A stretch of DNA of 64,000 nucleotides from Tridacna crocea (lineage: Eukaryota > Mollusca > Bivalvia > Cardiida > Cardiidae), in NCBI GenBank assembly GCA_943736015.1, contig OX031062.1, positions 26,385,462 to 26,449,461 on the forward strand, read 5' to 3'. Below are positions 41,501 through 50,099 of this stretch, piece by piece. The number at the start of each line of letters is the position of its first letter. Positions within the stretch are counted from its first letter, which is position 1. Under the pieces are notes generated by a model that did no database searches, was not told the DNA's origin, and worked only from the letters and a program-made list of their open reading frames with translations. The position numbers were made by a program, and so were the translations under genes.

Positions 41501-43650
41501 CGTTGTTGGAACAGAAGATAAGCCTGGATACCATTATTTTCTGTTTCCCATTATGTTTCCAGGAAACATATGTGCGTCACCGATCGCCATGATATGACCT
41601 TAGCTGTTAAAGTGGCGTTAAACCCCAATACAACCAACCAACCAATCCCATTATGTTTTCAAAAGCCTCCTTCTTCATGGGGCTGTCAGGTAAAGGATTA
41701 ATGATGGTTTGGCCAGAGTTGGTTATGAAGAACGTACTAAGAAACTGAAGGTGTAGTCCTTAGACGGTCTGTGCAGCCTGATCTTGCCTTACACTAAAGC
41801 CAGATTCAGAGTTGTAAGGGTTCAATCGTCCGTCACCACTTCACTTCTCTTTACGAACATTGTAGATTAAGATCACACTGCATACGACGCTCTGTAGTGT
41901 CAGTTCTATCAGTTCCTGAGATGCAAATGTGCGTATAATTGCATATTTTAGAACAGTTACTGATAACAGCTATTTAGTTTCGAAAATATTAATCAGAGCG
42001 CCAGATAGAGGGTGTGATTTTGATTTCATAACTGAAAATATTAATTATTCTCTTGTTAACCCTATGTTGTAGGTACTTATAGAATCGTCTCATCGAGACG
42101 ATTCAAATGAGTACCCACAACATAGGGTTTGGAAGAGAAATCACAGATTTAGAATGCCATAACTCCGTCTTATCTGGAGGTATGATCTTTAAATTGTTAC
42201 CGCCCTTTTCAAAGTGTTTAACATACAAAAATCATTTATTTGCGTTTTTGTGGTAATACATGTAACGTTACGATTGCCGTTTTATTTTCGCAGTGTTTTC
42301 CAGTCATAGTTAGTACTATTTGTATTTCAATTCATGTATTACACTTAACATTGTCATGTGTTTTTGTAGCCCCTTATTCCTTTGACAAAGATGTGTTGTT
42401 GAAATTACTCGACGAGGAGAAGGAAAAGTTACAAAAGAAGCTAGAAGGGTTTGCTGGGTGGTTGAAGGAAGAATCTGTAAGTACTATGTCAATACGTGTT
42501 ACACTATCAAGCTTATATCAAGCTTACACCTTCTCAATGTAAACGCGAAGCTGGAACATATTTAACCCGTTAACTCTTTACCAAACGACAAAATCTTAGA
42601 CTGATCTAAATTGAAAGCACTACCAGACGATAGAGTAAAAGTGACTCAAAAAGTAAAATTTGTTTTTGGAAGGGTAGAAAACGTTGTGGGAACATTTGCG
42701 TAAAGTTTCGTCTCGGATCATATTAATTTTTTTGCTGCAGTAGACTTGCGCAAAACAGAAAATTATATAGAATCGGAAAGTGTCGTTTCGGATTAGCCTG
42801 CGCGGACTGCGCAGGCTGATCCGAGACGACATTTTACGCAAATGTCCGAATGTCCATTTTCGCGTGTTGCAGGCCATTTAGATTCTGATCCGTGTGAGAA
42901 ATTGTGAATAACTTAAAAAGAATGTTTAGTCAGTACTGGTATGAGAAAGCCAGGAAACACTCCGTAGATGCACTGTCCACCGCGCTATGACCTTATGAGG
43001 GCGTTTAAGGTAAGACCTGTGTAATGCACTTCCGGTGAAAATTCTAATTGGTTGATAAATAAGGATAAATAAGGATTTATGCAGAAATAATATGTTTTGT
43101 ACATTTCTAACGGATCAGAAATTCCGTTTATGTCTATCATGAAATTATTTTTTTATACTTTTGTTAGTTTTCTGAAAAGGGAGGTAATCATGATCTCTTT
43201 TTGAATTGAGAATATAGTGGTTTTCGATTTATAAATGATAATTCAAAGAAGGAAAAAATGGAAAAAAATGAATCGGTCAAAGTAGTTCAATAATACTCAT
43301 TTTTAATTATAGCTAATTTTGCAGGATGATATTTTAGTGGAAATAGCTGTTTTCCATTCCACAGTTGCTCGATTCATAATAATATGAGTAAATAATTTTC
43401 AATGATAATTTTTCAGATGGATGGTACGGTAAAAAGCATACACAGTGAATCCCCGGGGGAAGGGATTTGTAAAGCGGCGGAGGACGTTGGTGCAAGCTTG
43501 ATCGTGGTTGGGACCCGCGGGCTGGGCACAATTCGGCGCACACTTATGGGCAGTGTAAGTGACTACGTTTTACACCACGCGAAAGTGCCTATTCTGGTTT
43601 GCCGCCATGATGACAAACACGGCAGCCATTCACAACAGAAGAAACAATAA
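32525..43650 (+). CDS. Universal stress protein B (4 exons, 170 aa)
   Basis: Exons: 32525-32600, 41081-41176, 42370-42476, 43417-43650; intron phases 1, 1, 0, identical to USP-A. It starts MAAEQKERIVAIATDGSDN (Asp15 in place of the usual I/VDGS context, with Thr before it). GDKIFLVHSVE and NNVLHSTQWY in exon 2, and the charged helix SFDKDVLLKLLDEEKEKLQK in exon 3, align with USP-A. The ATP signature is GTRG (125-128) and GS (138-139). About three quarters of the last-exon residues equal USP-A by eye. It has a 15-residue basic tail (HDDKHGSHSQQKKQ) absent from A and C. Intron 1 is 8.5 kb. It is expected to be a soluble nucleotide-binding protein; the specific stress or partner is unknown. Confidence 0.9.
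32607..33905. other. Start of USP-B intron 1, no repeats recognised
   Basis: About 1.3 kb of single-copy-looking DNA with no recognised exon or MITE. Confidence 0.45.
33913..34141 (+). mobile_element. MITE-A, complete copy
   Basis: TTAA both sides, perfect hairpin. Close in sequence to the 53412 and 3554 copies (TTAGGGTTGTCC / TTAGGTTTGTCC type). Confidence 0.8.
34330..34380. repeat. MITE-B hairpin trace
   Basis: GACAGTGTAGCTTAAGACCA GACTGCACG-like left arm only. Confidence 0.35.
34500..34690 (+). mobile_element. MITE-A, degraded
   Basis: GTTGAAATCATTTGCAAATG, a shortened hairpin (GTGGGAAAAAATGCTGGTTA), then GGGATCGTTAAAACACAGC. Confidence 0.45.
34961..35178 (+). mobile_element. MITE-B copy
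   Basis: CTTAGGCTGCTAAGCGAAAC with a full hairpin carrying a few arm mismatches. The right end is TATTTGCTGGGATGAG. Confidence 0.65.
35513..35863. mobile_element. TIR element with AGTAGACCCCTAATA ends
   Basis: Left AGTAGACCCCTAATA, right TATTAGGGGTCTACT. A related copy without clear ends lies at 43013-43368. About 350 bp, non-coding; both copies are in USP-B introns. Confidence 0.7.
36193..36331. repeat. Foldback with GAAAGATCGAAATTTA arms
   Basis: GATCGAAATTTATTTCATCG and CACCATCGGTAATATTTT pair with AAAATATTACCGATGGTG and TTAAATTTCGATC. Confidence 0.6.
36345..36640. repeat. Dispersed repeat, copy 1 (partner 39085-39345)
   Basis: Shares GCGTACCCCTCCCG, AGCAACG, TTACGTCAAGCGCGAGAAAT, TGACGTCATATTT and AATTTACCTAGGCAACAA with the downstream copy in the same intron and orientation. 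The TGACGTCA word is a CRE-like palindrome. Confidence 0.7.
36660..36848. mobile_element. MITE-D copy
   Basis: GGATCTGTATTCACCAACCA to TGGTTGGTGAATACGAGAAC. The flanks are TAG and CTG, so the duplication is decayed. An internal CTGATTGGCTAAACCATA is duplicated. Confidence 0.7.
37045..37105 (+). repeat. MITE-F fragment
   Basis: AAAAAGTTTCGACTCATGCT, then CTGTGCAGGCTGACAT. Confidence 0.45.
37110..37630. other. Unassigned part of USP-B intron 1
   Basis: Nothing recognised. Confidence 0.4.
37634..37897 (+). mobile_element. MITE-A with internal 30-bp tandem duplication
   Basis: TTAA both sides. TTGATAGGGTAGAAAACATT plus GTGGGAAAAG occurs twice in a row at the base of the hairpin, and the loop is extended (GGTTATATACC). 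Confidence 0.8.
37898..38062 (-). mobile_element. MITE-A, degraded
   Basis: Hairpin trace AGTGGAAAAGGAGAAGATCA, then GCTATCTGCAAACACTCTGA and GGACGAGTCTGAAC. Confidence 0.45.
38270..38390 (-). mobile_element. MITE-B, partial
   Basis: AATGTAGATCCAAGATCAGA / TTTGATCTTGATC, then GCCAAAGCGACTTG. Confidence 0.5.
38505..38612. mobile_element. MITE-E, second half only
   Basis: AATCGTTTCGGATCCTGCGT / GACTGCGCAGGCTTATCCGA, ending CCCTTTTCGATGTTACAAAC. Confidence 0.55.
38613..39084. other. Unassigned part of USP-B intron 1
   Basis: Nothing recognised. Confidence 0.4.
39085..39345. repeat. Dispersed repeat, copy 2 (partner 36345-36640)
   Basis: Same order of blocks as copy 1, with a G-rich insertion near 39121 and a short extra CATTACAATATT. 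Confidence 0.7.
39540..39767 (-). mobile_element. MITE-A, ends mutated
   Basis: CTTTTTACCAAACAAGCCCA to TCGTTTGGGAAAGAG. TTAA is lost on both sides and the hairpin has mismatches. Confidence 0.7.
39880..40107 (+). mobile_element. MITE-A, complete copy
   Basis: TTAA both sides. It is followed after 17 bases by an opposite-strand copy. Confidence 0.8.
40125..40353 (-). mobile_element. MITE-A, CACTG variant, complete
   Basis: TTAA both sides. Arms CACTGTGG and CCACAGTG match each other. Confidence 0.8.
40354..41080. other. End of USP-B intron 1
   Basis: Contains a short MITE-like ATTGTGGGAAAATTCC trace near 40633 and a 25-base tandem motif (TGGTAAAACCATCTTATCTG) repeated three times at about 40966-41035. 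Confidence 0.45.
41206..41410 (+). mobile_element. MITE-B near the USP-B exon 2 donor
   Basis: TTAGCCCTTAACCTGCTAAG to GTAGCAGGTTAACCG with a perfect hairpin. It begins 30 bases inside intron 2. Confidence 0.7.
41560..41645 (+). repeat. Possible SINE 3' tail
   Basis: GATATGACCTTAGCTGTTAA, GTGGCGTTAAACCCCAATAC and an (AACC)n tail look like the 3' end of a short retroposon. No internal promoter boxes are present here, so it is a truncated tail if real. Confidence 0.4.
41730..41930. repeat. Two MITE-B hairpin traces
   Basis: GTCTGTGCAGCCTGATCTTG near 41770 and ATTGTAGATTAAGATCACAC near 41860. Confidence 0.35.
41996..42185. mobile_element. MITE-H foldback
   Basis: Outer arms AGCGCCAGATAGAGG and CTTATCTGGAG; inner arms AACCCTATGTTGT and ACAACATAGGGTT; centre CGTCTCATCGAGACG. 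A second copy is at 45717-45906. Confidence 0.65.
42570..42876 (+). mobile_element. MITE-A/MITE-E chimera
   Basis: TTAA and a MITE-A left half run to GAAAACGTTGTGGGA at about 42690, then switch without a gap to MITE-E (ACATTTGCGTAAAGTTTCGT), which lacks its first hairpin but keeps the second and its GCGTGTTGCAGGCCA end. It lies in USP-B intron 3. Confidence 0.7.
43013..43368. mobile_element. Second copy of the 35513 element
   Basis: Shares TTCTGAAAAGGGAGGTAAT, TTATAAATGATAATTC and GTGGAAATAGCTGTTTTC in order. The terminal repeats are eroded. It ends about 50 bases before USP-B exon 4. Confidence 0.65.
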
Positions 43651-43651
43651 A
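43646..43651 (+). terminator. AATAAA overlapping the USP-B stop codon
   Basis: CAATAAATG places AATAAA across the TAA stop, with a genomic A-run about 20 bases downstream (from 43669). If used, the 3' UTR would be almost absent. Confidence 0.3.
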
Positions 43652-43777
43652 TGACACACAAAACACTGAAAAAAAAAAAATATCTGATTGATTTTCTTAT
43701 CGTATATTAGACCAGCTTCACGTATTTTTACGTAAAGAGTTAAATGCACAGATTGAAAGAAAAAAAGAAAAACGGAT

Positions 43778-44003
43778 TTAATCCTGTACTACACAATCCT
43801 GACTTTTAATGACACTTAGAAAGAAGACTTCTGAAAACATAGTGGGAAAGGGAGAAAATGCTGGTAACCAGCATTTTCTCCTTTTCCCACAATGTTTTCT
43901 ACCTTCCCAAAACAAATTTCAGTTTTTGAGTCACATAAATTTTGACGACTGCAAATGCTTCCAATTTAGACTGGTCTAAAATTATGTCGTTTGGTAGAGT
44001 TAA
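43778..44003 (-). mobile_element. MITE-A, complete copy
   Basis: TTAA both sides, hairpin intact with one mismatch (ATAGTGGG). Confidence 0.75.
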
Positions 44004-44069
44004 ATGACTGATGTTTTGTTATGTGGCCTAGACCAAATCTGTATTATTGTTTTCGATTGTAGTAGAGAG

Positions 44070-44275
44070 ATGTAACGACTTTTCACCAGACCAGACAATT
44101 GAAAGCATTTTTAGACGACAAATTAACCGTGACTTATGTAATTGGGTTTCACTTTGAAAACTCAGAAAACATTGTAGGAAAAATGAGGAAAATGCCGATT
44201 ACCAGAATTTGATTCTTTTCCCACTGTTTTGTATTTTACATACCTTCTTCTAGAGTGTCGATAAAGTCGGTTTGC
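44070..44275 (+). mobile_element. MITE-A, degraded
   Basis: ACAATTGAAAGCATTTTTAG and ATTGTAGGAAAAATGAGG. Confidence 0.5.
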
Positions 44276-44399
44276 GAATGAATTGAATTGAAAATTACGG
44301 TTGCAATATTTGTGTTTGACCTACTGCAGGGGTAGATTACCCCTCCAGTAAGTAAAACACAAATATCGCAATTTTAAAGTTCCTGTTACCGGAAAAAAT

Positions 44400-44485
44400 C
44401 GTGCAACATCGAACAGTGTAGATTCAACATTAGACTACTTGCGTTGAGCAGTCTGATCTTGGTTTTTACTGTCCCGAAAAAAAAG
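44400..44485. repeat. MITE-B hairpin remnant
   Basis: AACAGTGTAGATTCAACATT and GCAGTCTGATCTTGGTTTT. Confidence 0.4.
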
Positions 44486-44971
44486 TTGAGGATAGAATTT
44501 CTGGAAACTGGTTCGTTAGGTATGTATCTGTTAACAAATATGTGTACCTATGCTTATTCATTATAAGTATATTAATCAGAATTTACGGCCTACTTTTAAT
44601 TACAGTGTATTAGAATGTATAGCTTTAATGGATTTACACAAAAAATAACAGTTCTTTTATGTAAACATCTTTGTAAATAGTTTGTGAGAAAGAGCAATAA
44701 CTAGCAATTATTATAAGCAAATGTTTTCCCTTTCTGCATTGTTTTTCATTCAAGACATGTATTTCCATTTTAGTCTCTTTTTTTTTTCATACAGTTCTAA
44801 ACGTATTTTCCATTTGTTTAAATTTTGTTCGATAGCGAGATTTTAAAGTGATAAATTTGGTACTAGAATGAAGATAGATATAATAGCTCCAATGCTGCCA
44901 CTTTTGCAAACGAAGTTGCCCAAGGTATGGCATTGGCTCGGATCAATATGCGAATGGCATAGATATAATTA

Positions 44972-45230
44972 TGGCCTACTGCACACGTAAAGGGCCGTTT
45001 TGATATTGGTGTATATGATCGTCGCAGATCAGCCTGTGCAATCCATGCAGACTTATTCGAAGCGAAACTTTCCCTTTTTTTTAATTTTATGTTTTGGGAA
45101 AGTCTACTGTAGGACAACATCTAAATTGTAGTCGTAAAGTGCCGTCTCGTATTGTCCTGTCCGGACTGTGCAGGTTGATCCGAGAATACTCTTCATGTAA
45201 GTGTCCGAGTACTCCTTTTCGCGTGTTGCG
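44972..45230. mobile_element. MITE-E copy, diverged
   Basis: GGCCTACTGCACACG at the left and CCTTTTCGCGTGTTGCG at the right. The hairpins are partly decayed. Confidence 0.6.
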
Positions 45231-45235
45231 AGACA

Positions 45236-45530
45236 TATATCAGACTGAGTTTTGTACAGTCTGATCTTGATCTTTGCCGCATAAGCTTCTTTTGGCAATG
45301 AGAAGTTGATGGAGTAACACTGCTATAAATTAAGCCTTACATTGCTTAAAAAGGGTACTCAACATTTGAAGCTAGGAGAAAAATTCCAAGTATGATAATT
45401 TCAAGGTTATTGTCATCATTTTTCAACTCAGGAAATTGATGGTGTGGAGCCAAGATCAGAATGCAATTACTATGTTGTGTGATCTTGATCTATGCTATCT
45501 GCAAAAGTCGGGCATAATAGTCGAACGGTT
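45236..45530 (-). repeat. Two MITE-B hairpin remnants
   Basis: CAGACTGAGTTTTGTACAGT near 45240, and GAGCCAAGATCAGAATGCAA with GATCTTGATCTATGCTATCT near 45450-45500. Confidence 0.4.
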
Positions 45531-45716
45531 TAAATCAGTTTCATATACTGAAGGCCTAGTTACTTGTTGACCAGTATGTTTGTAGTGTGAGTGTAGCTAT
45601 GTTATCCTGTATCCGGGGCCATTTAAATAAAGGGTTGTAAATTTCATGAAGTGTGTTTGAAGTTTATTTTTCTTTGATGTTCACGAATTTCTTTAGATAA
45701 TTGAACCCTTTTCAGA

Positions 45717-45906
45717 GCTCCAGATAAGAGGGAGTGATGATATTCTAAATCCATTATTTCTCTTCCAAACCCTATGCTGTGGGTACTCATTAGCATCGTC
45801 TCATTGAGACGATTCTAACGAGTAGCCACAACATGGGGTTAAGGGAGAATAATTGATATTTTCAATTTTGAAATCAAAATTATCCCCTCTATATCTGGAG
45901 CTCTGG
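45717..45906. mobile_element. MITE-H foldback, second copy
   Basis: AGCTCCAGATAAGAGGGA / CCTCTATATCTGGAGCT with centre CGTCTCATTGAGACG. Confidence 0.7.
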
Positions 45907-45964
45907 ATATTGATTTTACTAAATATTAAAAATCAAAGCAGTTTTTCACATTTTCATCTTTTAT

Positions 45965-46050
45965 CGGTAAGTGTCCAGTACAGATCAGAGTGTACGGTCT
46001 GTGCAGTTTGATCTTGATACGCACTATCCGAAGAAGTAATGATATAATGA
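45965..46050 (-). repeat. MITE-B hairpin remnant
   Basis: GTACAGATCAGAGTGTACGG with GCAGTTTGATCTTGATACGC. Confidence 0.4.
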
Positions 46051-46206
46051 ATGTGTAATCAGAAATAATGAAACCGGATGTAGCCATAATGATAAGTTCT
46101 TGTTCAGTTTCGAGTTGATAGGGCCATTACAAGAACCAACATTGCGACGTTCTATAATGGACCCTGTCAGCCATCATTAGACTTCCTATTTCCATTAGCA
46201 GAACTC

Positions 46207-46537
46207 TTAGCTCTTTACCAAATGGCATAATTTTAGACCGGTCCAAATTGAAAACATCTGCAGACGACAAAATTAATGTGACTCAAAAATTGAAATTCAT
46301 TCTGGGAGGGTAGAAAACATTGTTGAAAATGGAGAAAATGCTGGTTACCAGCATTTTCTCCTTTTCCCGCAATGTTTTCTAAAGGCTTCTGAGTCAGAGT
46401 AAAAACCCCGACTTCACAGCGGTCAGTAAGTAGGCAGACACAAAGACAGACAAAGAGACAGACATACAGAAAAGAAGACAGACAGATATTTGGAGATAGG
46501 TCGATTAGATAGCCACGGATTTTTGGGAAAGGGTTAA
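46207..46537 (+). mobile_element. MITE-A interrupted by a GACA-tract element
   Basis: The hairpin is intact. About 100 bases (from about 46402) that start TAAAAACCCCGACTTCACAG and continue as GACA repeats replace part of the right flank. The element end GGGAAAGGGTTAA follows. Confidence 0.7.
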
Positions 46538-46940
46538 ATAAAATGCATCTCTTCGGTGTAACGAGTGAATGAACAAAAAAGGCATATCGATGAAGTACGA
46601 GAAGTGTGCAAAAATGAATGAATCTAACCACCTAAAATTTGATTCACCATAGTTTGCACTGAAAGTTTTATTGTTTCTCTCTAAGTATTTCCCTCCAACA
46701 GATATACAAAGTTTCAGTCTTCAGATCCAATCTTGAAAGGGTTTATTTTAGCTTTAGAACCAAAAAGAAGTCACAAAGGCACGGTCAGGTCTGATCGGTC
46801 TTATCACAATTGCCAGACATAAGGTCTATGTTTCAAAGACTAATTCAATCCCATTATTACACTTTTATTTTCATTTGTTGTCAGCAAATGCCCTTTTTAA
46901 GGACAAATCTAAAGATTTACCATCTGTTAAACATGAAACG

Positions 46941-47193
46941 ACCTGCAACACACGAAAAGGAGCATTTGGACATTTCCGTTAAGTGGCTTCCCGGATCAGC
47001 CTGCGCAATCCACGCGGGCTGATCCGTGACGACACTTTCTGTTCTTATGGAATTTTTCTCTTTTGCAAAAGTCTATTGTGGTAAAAAAGCGATCGGAGTC
47101 ATAAAGTTTTGTCTAGGATCAGACTGCGCAGACTGATCCGCTACAACACTTTACGTAAAAGTCTGGATTCCCCTTTTTGCGTGCTGAAGGCCA
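46941..47193. mobile_element. MITE-E in the 3' flank of USP-C
   Basis: ACCTGCAACACACGAAAAGG at the left and TTTTTGCGTGCTGAAGGCCA at the right. The first hairpin is good; the second is shortened (GGATCAGACTGCGCAGACTG). It ends 67 bases beyond the USP-C stop and is probably in its 3' UTR. Confidence 0.7.
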
Positions 47194-47260
47194 AATTTAT
47201 AACGAATTTCACTCCATTTTGCACCTTTGCATCATTCATGTGTTACATAACAGTATCTTT

Positions 47261-50068
47261 TCATTTAATTCTGACCACCAAAACCGGAACTGGAGAATGA
47301 TGCACCACATAGTCACTGACACTTCCCATAAATGTCCGCCGCCATTTTCCAAGTCCACGACTTCCGGTTACGATTATGTCTGCGCCCTCTTTTGTTGCAG
47401 CTTCAATAATTTTTTCACCTGGTTCCCCGTTGAATTGTTTTACAGTTCCATTTACCTATAAAACAATGAAAGCATTCGATAAGGACATTCACTCGGAACA
47501 GGAGCCTTATTAAACAGCTGGATTAAATCCTTATAATTCCGTTAAAGGGCCAGAACTTGGACCATTTTCTGAAGCACGTGACAGTTAATCGAAACCCCAA
47601 AAGATTTTTATCGTTTAACTCGTGACTTAGCCAGTGCATGTAATGGATCCAAGATCAGACTTCACATTCTGTGCAGTTTGATCCTGATCTATGCCATCTG
47701 CAAAAGTTTACCTTCACTAGTACGAGGGGTGTTCGAAAAGTTTCGGGACAAGTGCCATTCTTTTCGGGTGATGTTAGCATAGGTCCAGGCTGGAATAATC
47801 TTTTAATCACTCGTTATCGAGGTCTTCTTTCACGGTCGATACAACCTGTGGCAAACGGTTTATCAATTGCACAATGCATTATTACCTCTTTCTTGACAAA
47901 GTAACGTCCGGTTATATAAAAGGAAACAATGATGGGCTGAAACCAAGGCTATCGTGATGTTATCAGTGCACGTGGCCACTGAGATAGCTATGCTAAAAAG
48001 TAAGGAAGAGAAGCCTTTGCGTACTTACCCCCTCCATTTTTAATGTCTCGTTGAACTTAGCCATTGTAAGTTTGGATCTCCCTTGTTCTTCTTCTACCAT
48101 TTTGGTTATCAAAGCAGCATCCGCAGTCATTGTTGCTGCAAGTGAAAACAAAGCGTTTATTGCGACGACATGATCAAATTGACGATATTTTAAAGCGCCA
48201 TCGTACTAATGAAGTCTTACGAACAAAGTCTGTAACAAAGAAACGGATGAATAATTGCATAGCAGAAATACAGTGACTGGGCAGGATTAGAACCTGAAAC
48301 GCCCGGATGAAAGGTCAACACCATGATCACTGAGCTAAAGAGAATTTTCCTTAACGCAGTTGTCAGGTATTGAATTCAAACCGGGATTAAGCCATGCATG
48401 AAGGAAAGGTCTCCCGTAACACATCCACATTTAAAGTCATCATTTATGGTTGGCTCAAAGCTTTATTAGGCAGACAATCCGTTTTTGGACAACAAATGGG
48501 ATTAATGGCTCAATGGCCAATCCTAGACAAGTCCCAGACAAGTCCCCCATCTTACGAATAAAGTACGTAAAAAAAAGACAAATGAACAAAGGCATACAGA
48601 AATACATAGACCGGGCAAGATTCGAACCTAGAACGCCCGGACGAAAGGCTGTTAGGTATTGTATTTAAACCACGATGAAGTCATTCTGCGGCGGCTGAAT
48701 TGTGACCATGCTTTTATTTAAGTTGAATAAATTCATCAAAGACATCAGAGTTGCATGTGCTTACAAAACCTCACAAAAGTCCAATACTTACGTGTCACAA
48801 CTATACCCTTATACTCCGGGATATGTGCAACTATGACGTAATCTCCCGGTTTGTAGATATTCTCCAAACACCCTGTAACATGATAAATATCATTAGTTTT
48901 TTTTTTTCGAAATGTGTATGTTACAAATGACTTATAAACGCTTTAGGTAATGAAATGTTTGATAATTTGTAGTTCGTCATGTTTGTCACTAAAAGTCACA
49001 TGCATTTCGCTGCAATACAGATTAAACATACGAAATAGAAAGTCGGTGCAGCGCTGTAGCTATTCTCCTGCAGAAATCACAGTGGACTAGAGACGATACG
49101 ATTCGACATATACGTCCAAATATGTCAAGAAGCGTCATATACGTTTTATTGTTGAGACTAGCCACAACACTTAATCAAGTTTTGTCCCTGTTCATGTAAT
49201 TTGTTAACCGAAAAGCATGTTCGAAACATTGGTAAACATCACTGAGGCATCATGTTATATTACCTTGTCTGCTGTACCATAATTTAATGAAGTAAAGAGT
49301 AAAGTTCTCATATAGTTAACCCTTTACTCCATAGATACTCATTTCTACATATTGCTTGTAGGAGCCTTTGGAAAACATTGTGGCAAAAGGTGAAATTGCT
49401 CGTGACGAGCAATTTCACCTTTTGTCACAGTGTTTTCTATTGACCTAACGTCAATTAGAGATGCCATAGGAATGCCTTATGGGTAAAGAGTTAACCCTTC
49501 ACCACACGACGGAATTTCGGACTGGACCAAACCTAAAGCATTTGAAGGCAACAATTTAACTGTGGCTCAAATGGTGATTTCTGTCTTTGATTGGGTAGAA
49601 AACATTGTGGGAAAAGGAGAAAATGCTAGTTACCAGCATTTTCTCCCATTCCCACAATGTTTTCAAAAGCATTCATTCCTAAAGTCGCGAAAACCAGAGA
49701 TAGTTTGGTTAAGGATAAATCTGTATGAAGTATTTTTGATGATTTCCAGATGTAAATAAAATTCTTTATGAGCTACTGGCGATGAAAGAAAAAAGCTCTG
49801 AGTTAATATAATTATTGGTTTACTTGCCCGTTTTGAATAGGAGAGAGAGAGAGAGAGAGTAAAAACCCGAGTATCACAGCGGTCAGTGCCAGTACAGAGC
49901 AGGCAGACACATAGACAAATAGTGAGACAGACATACAGATAGGGAGATTGACAGATATTTGAAGATAGATAGATAGATAGATAGTTAGATAGATAGATGC
50001 ACAGACAGATTTGGATGAATGTGGTTGGGTGGACGGACGGACGGACGGACGGGCGCAGGCAGGCAGGA

Positions 50069-50099
<31 letters not shown>

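Noticed and set aside
48217..48395. Functional tRNA gene on the minus strand
   Set aside because: A- and B-box-like words are present, but there is no closing acceptor stem and the B box is altered; fits a SINE head.
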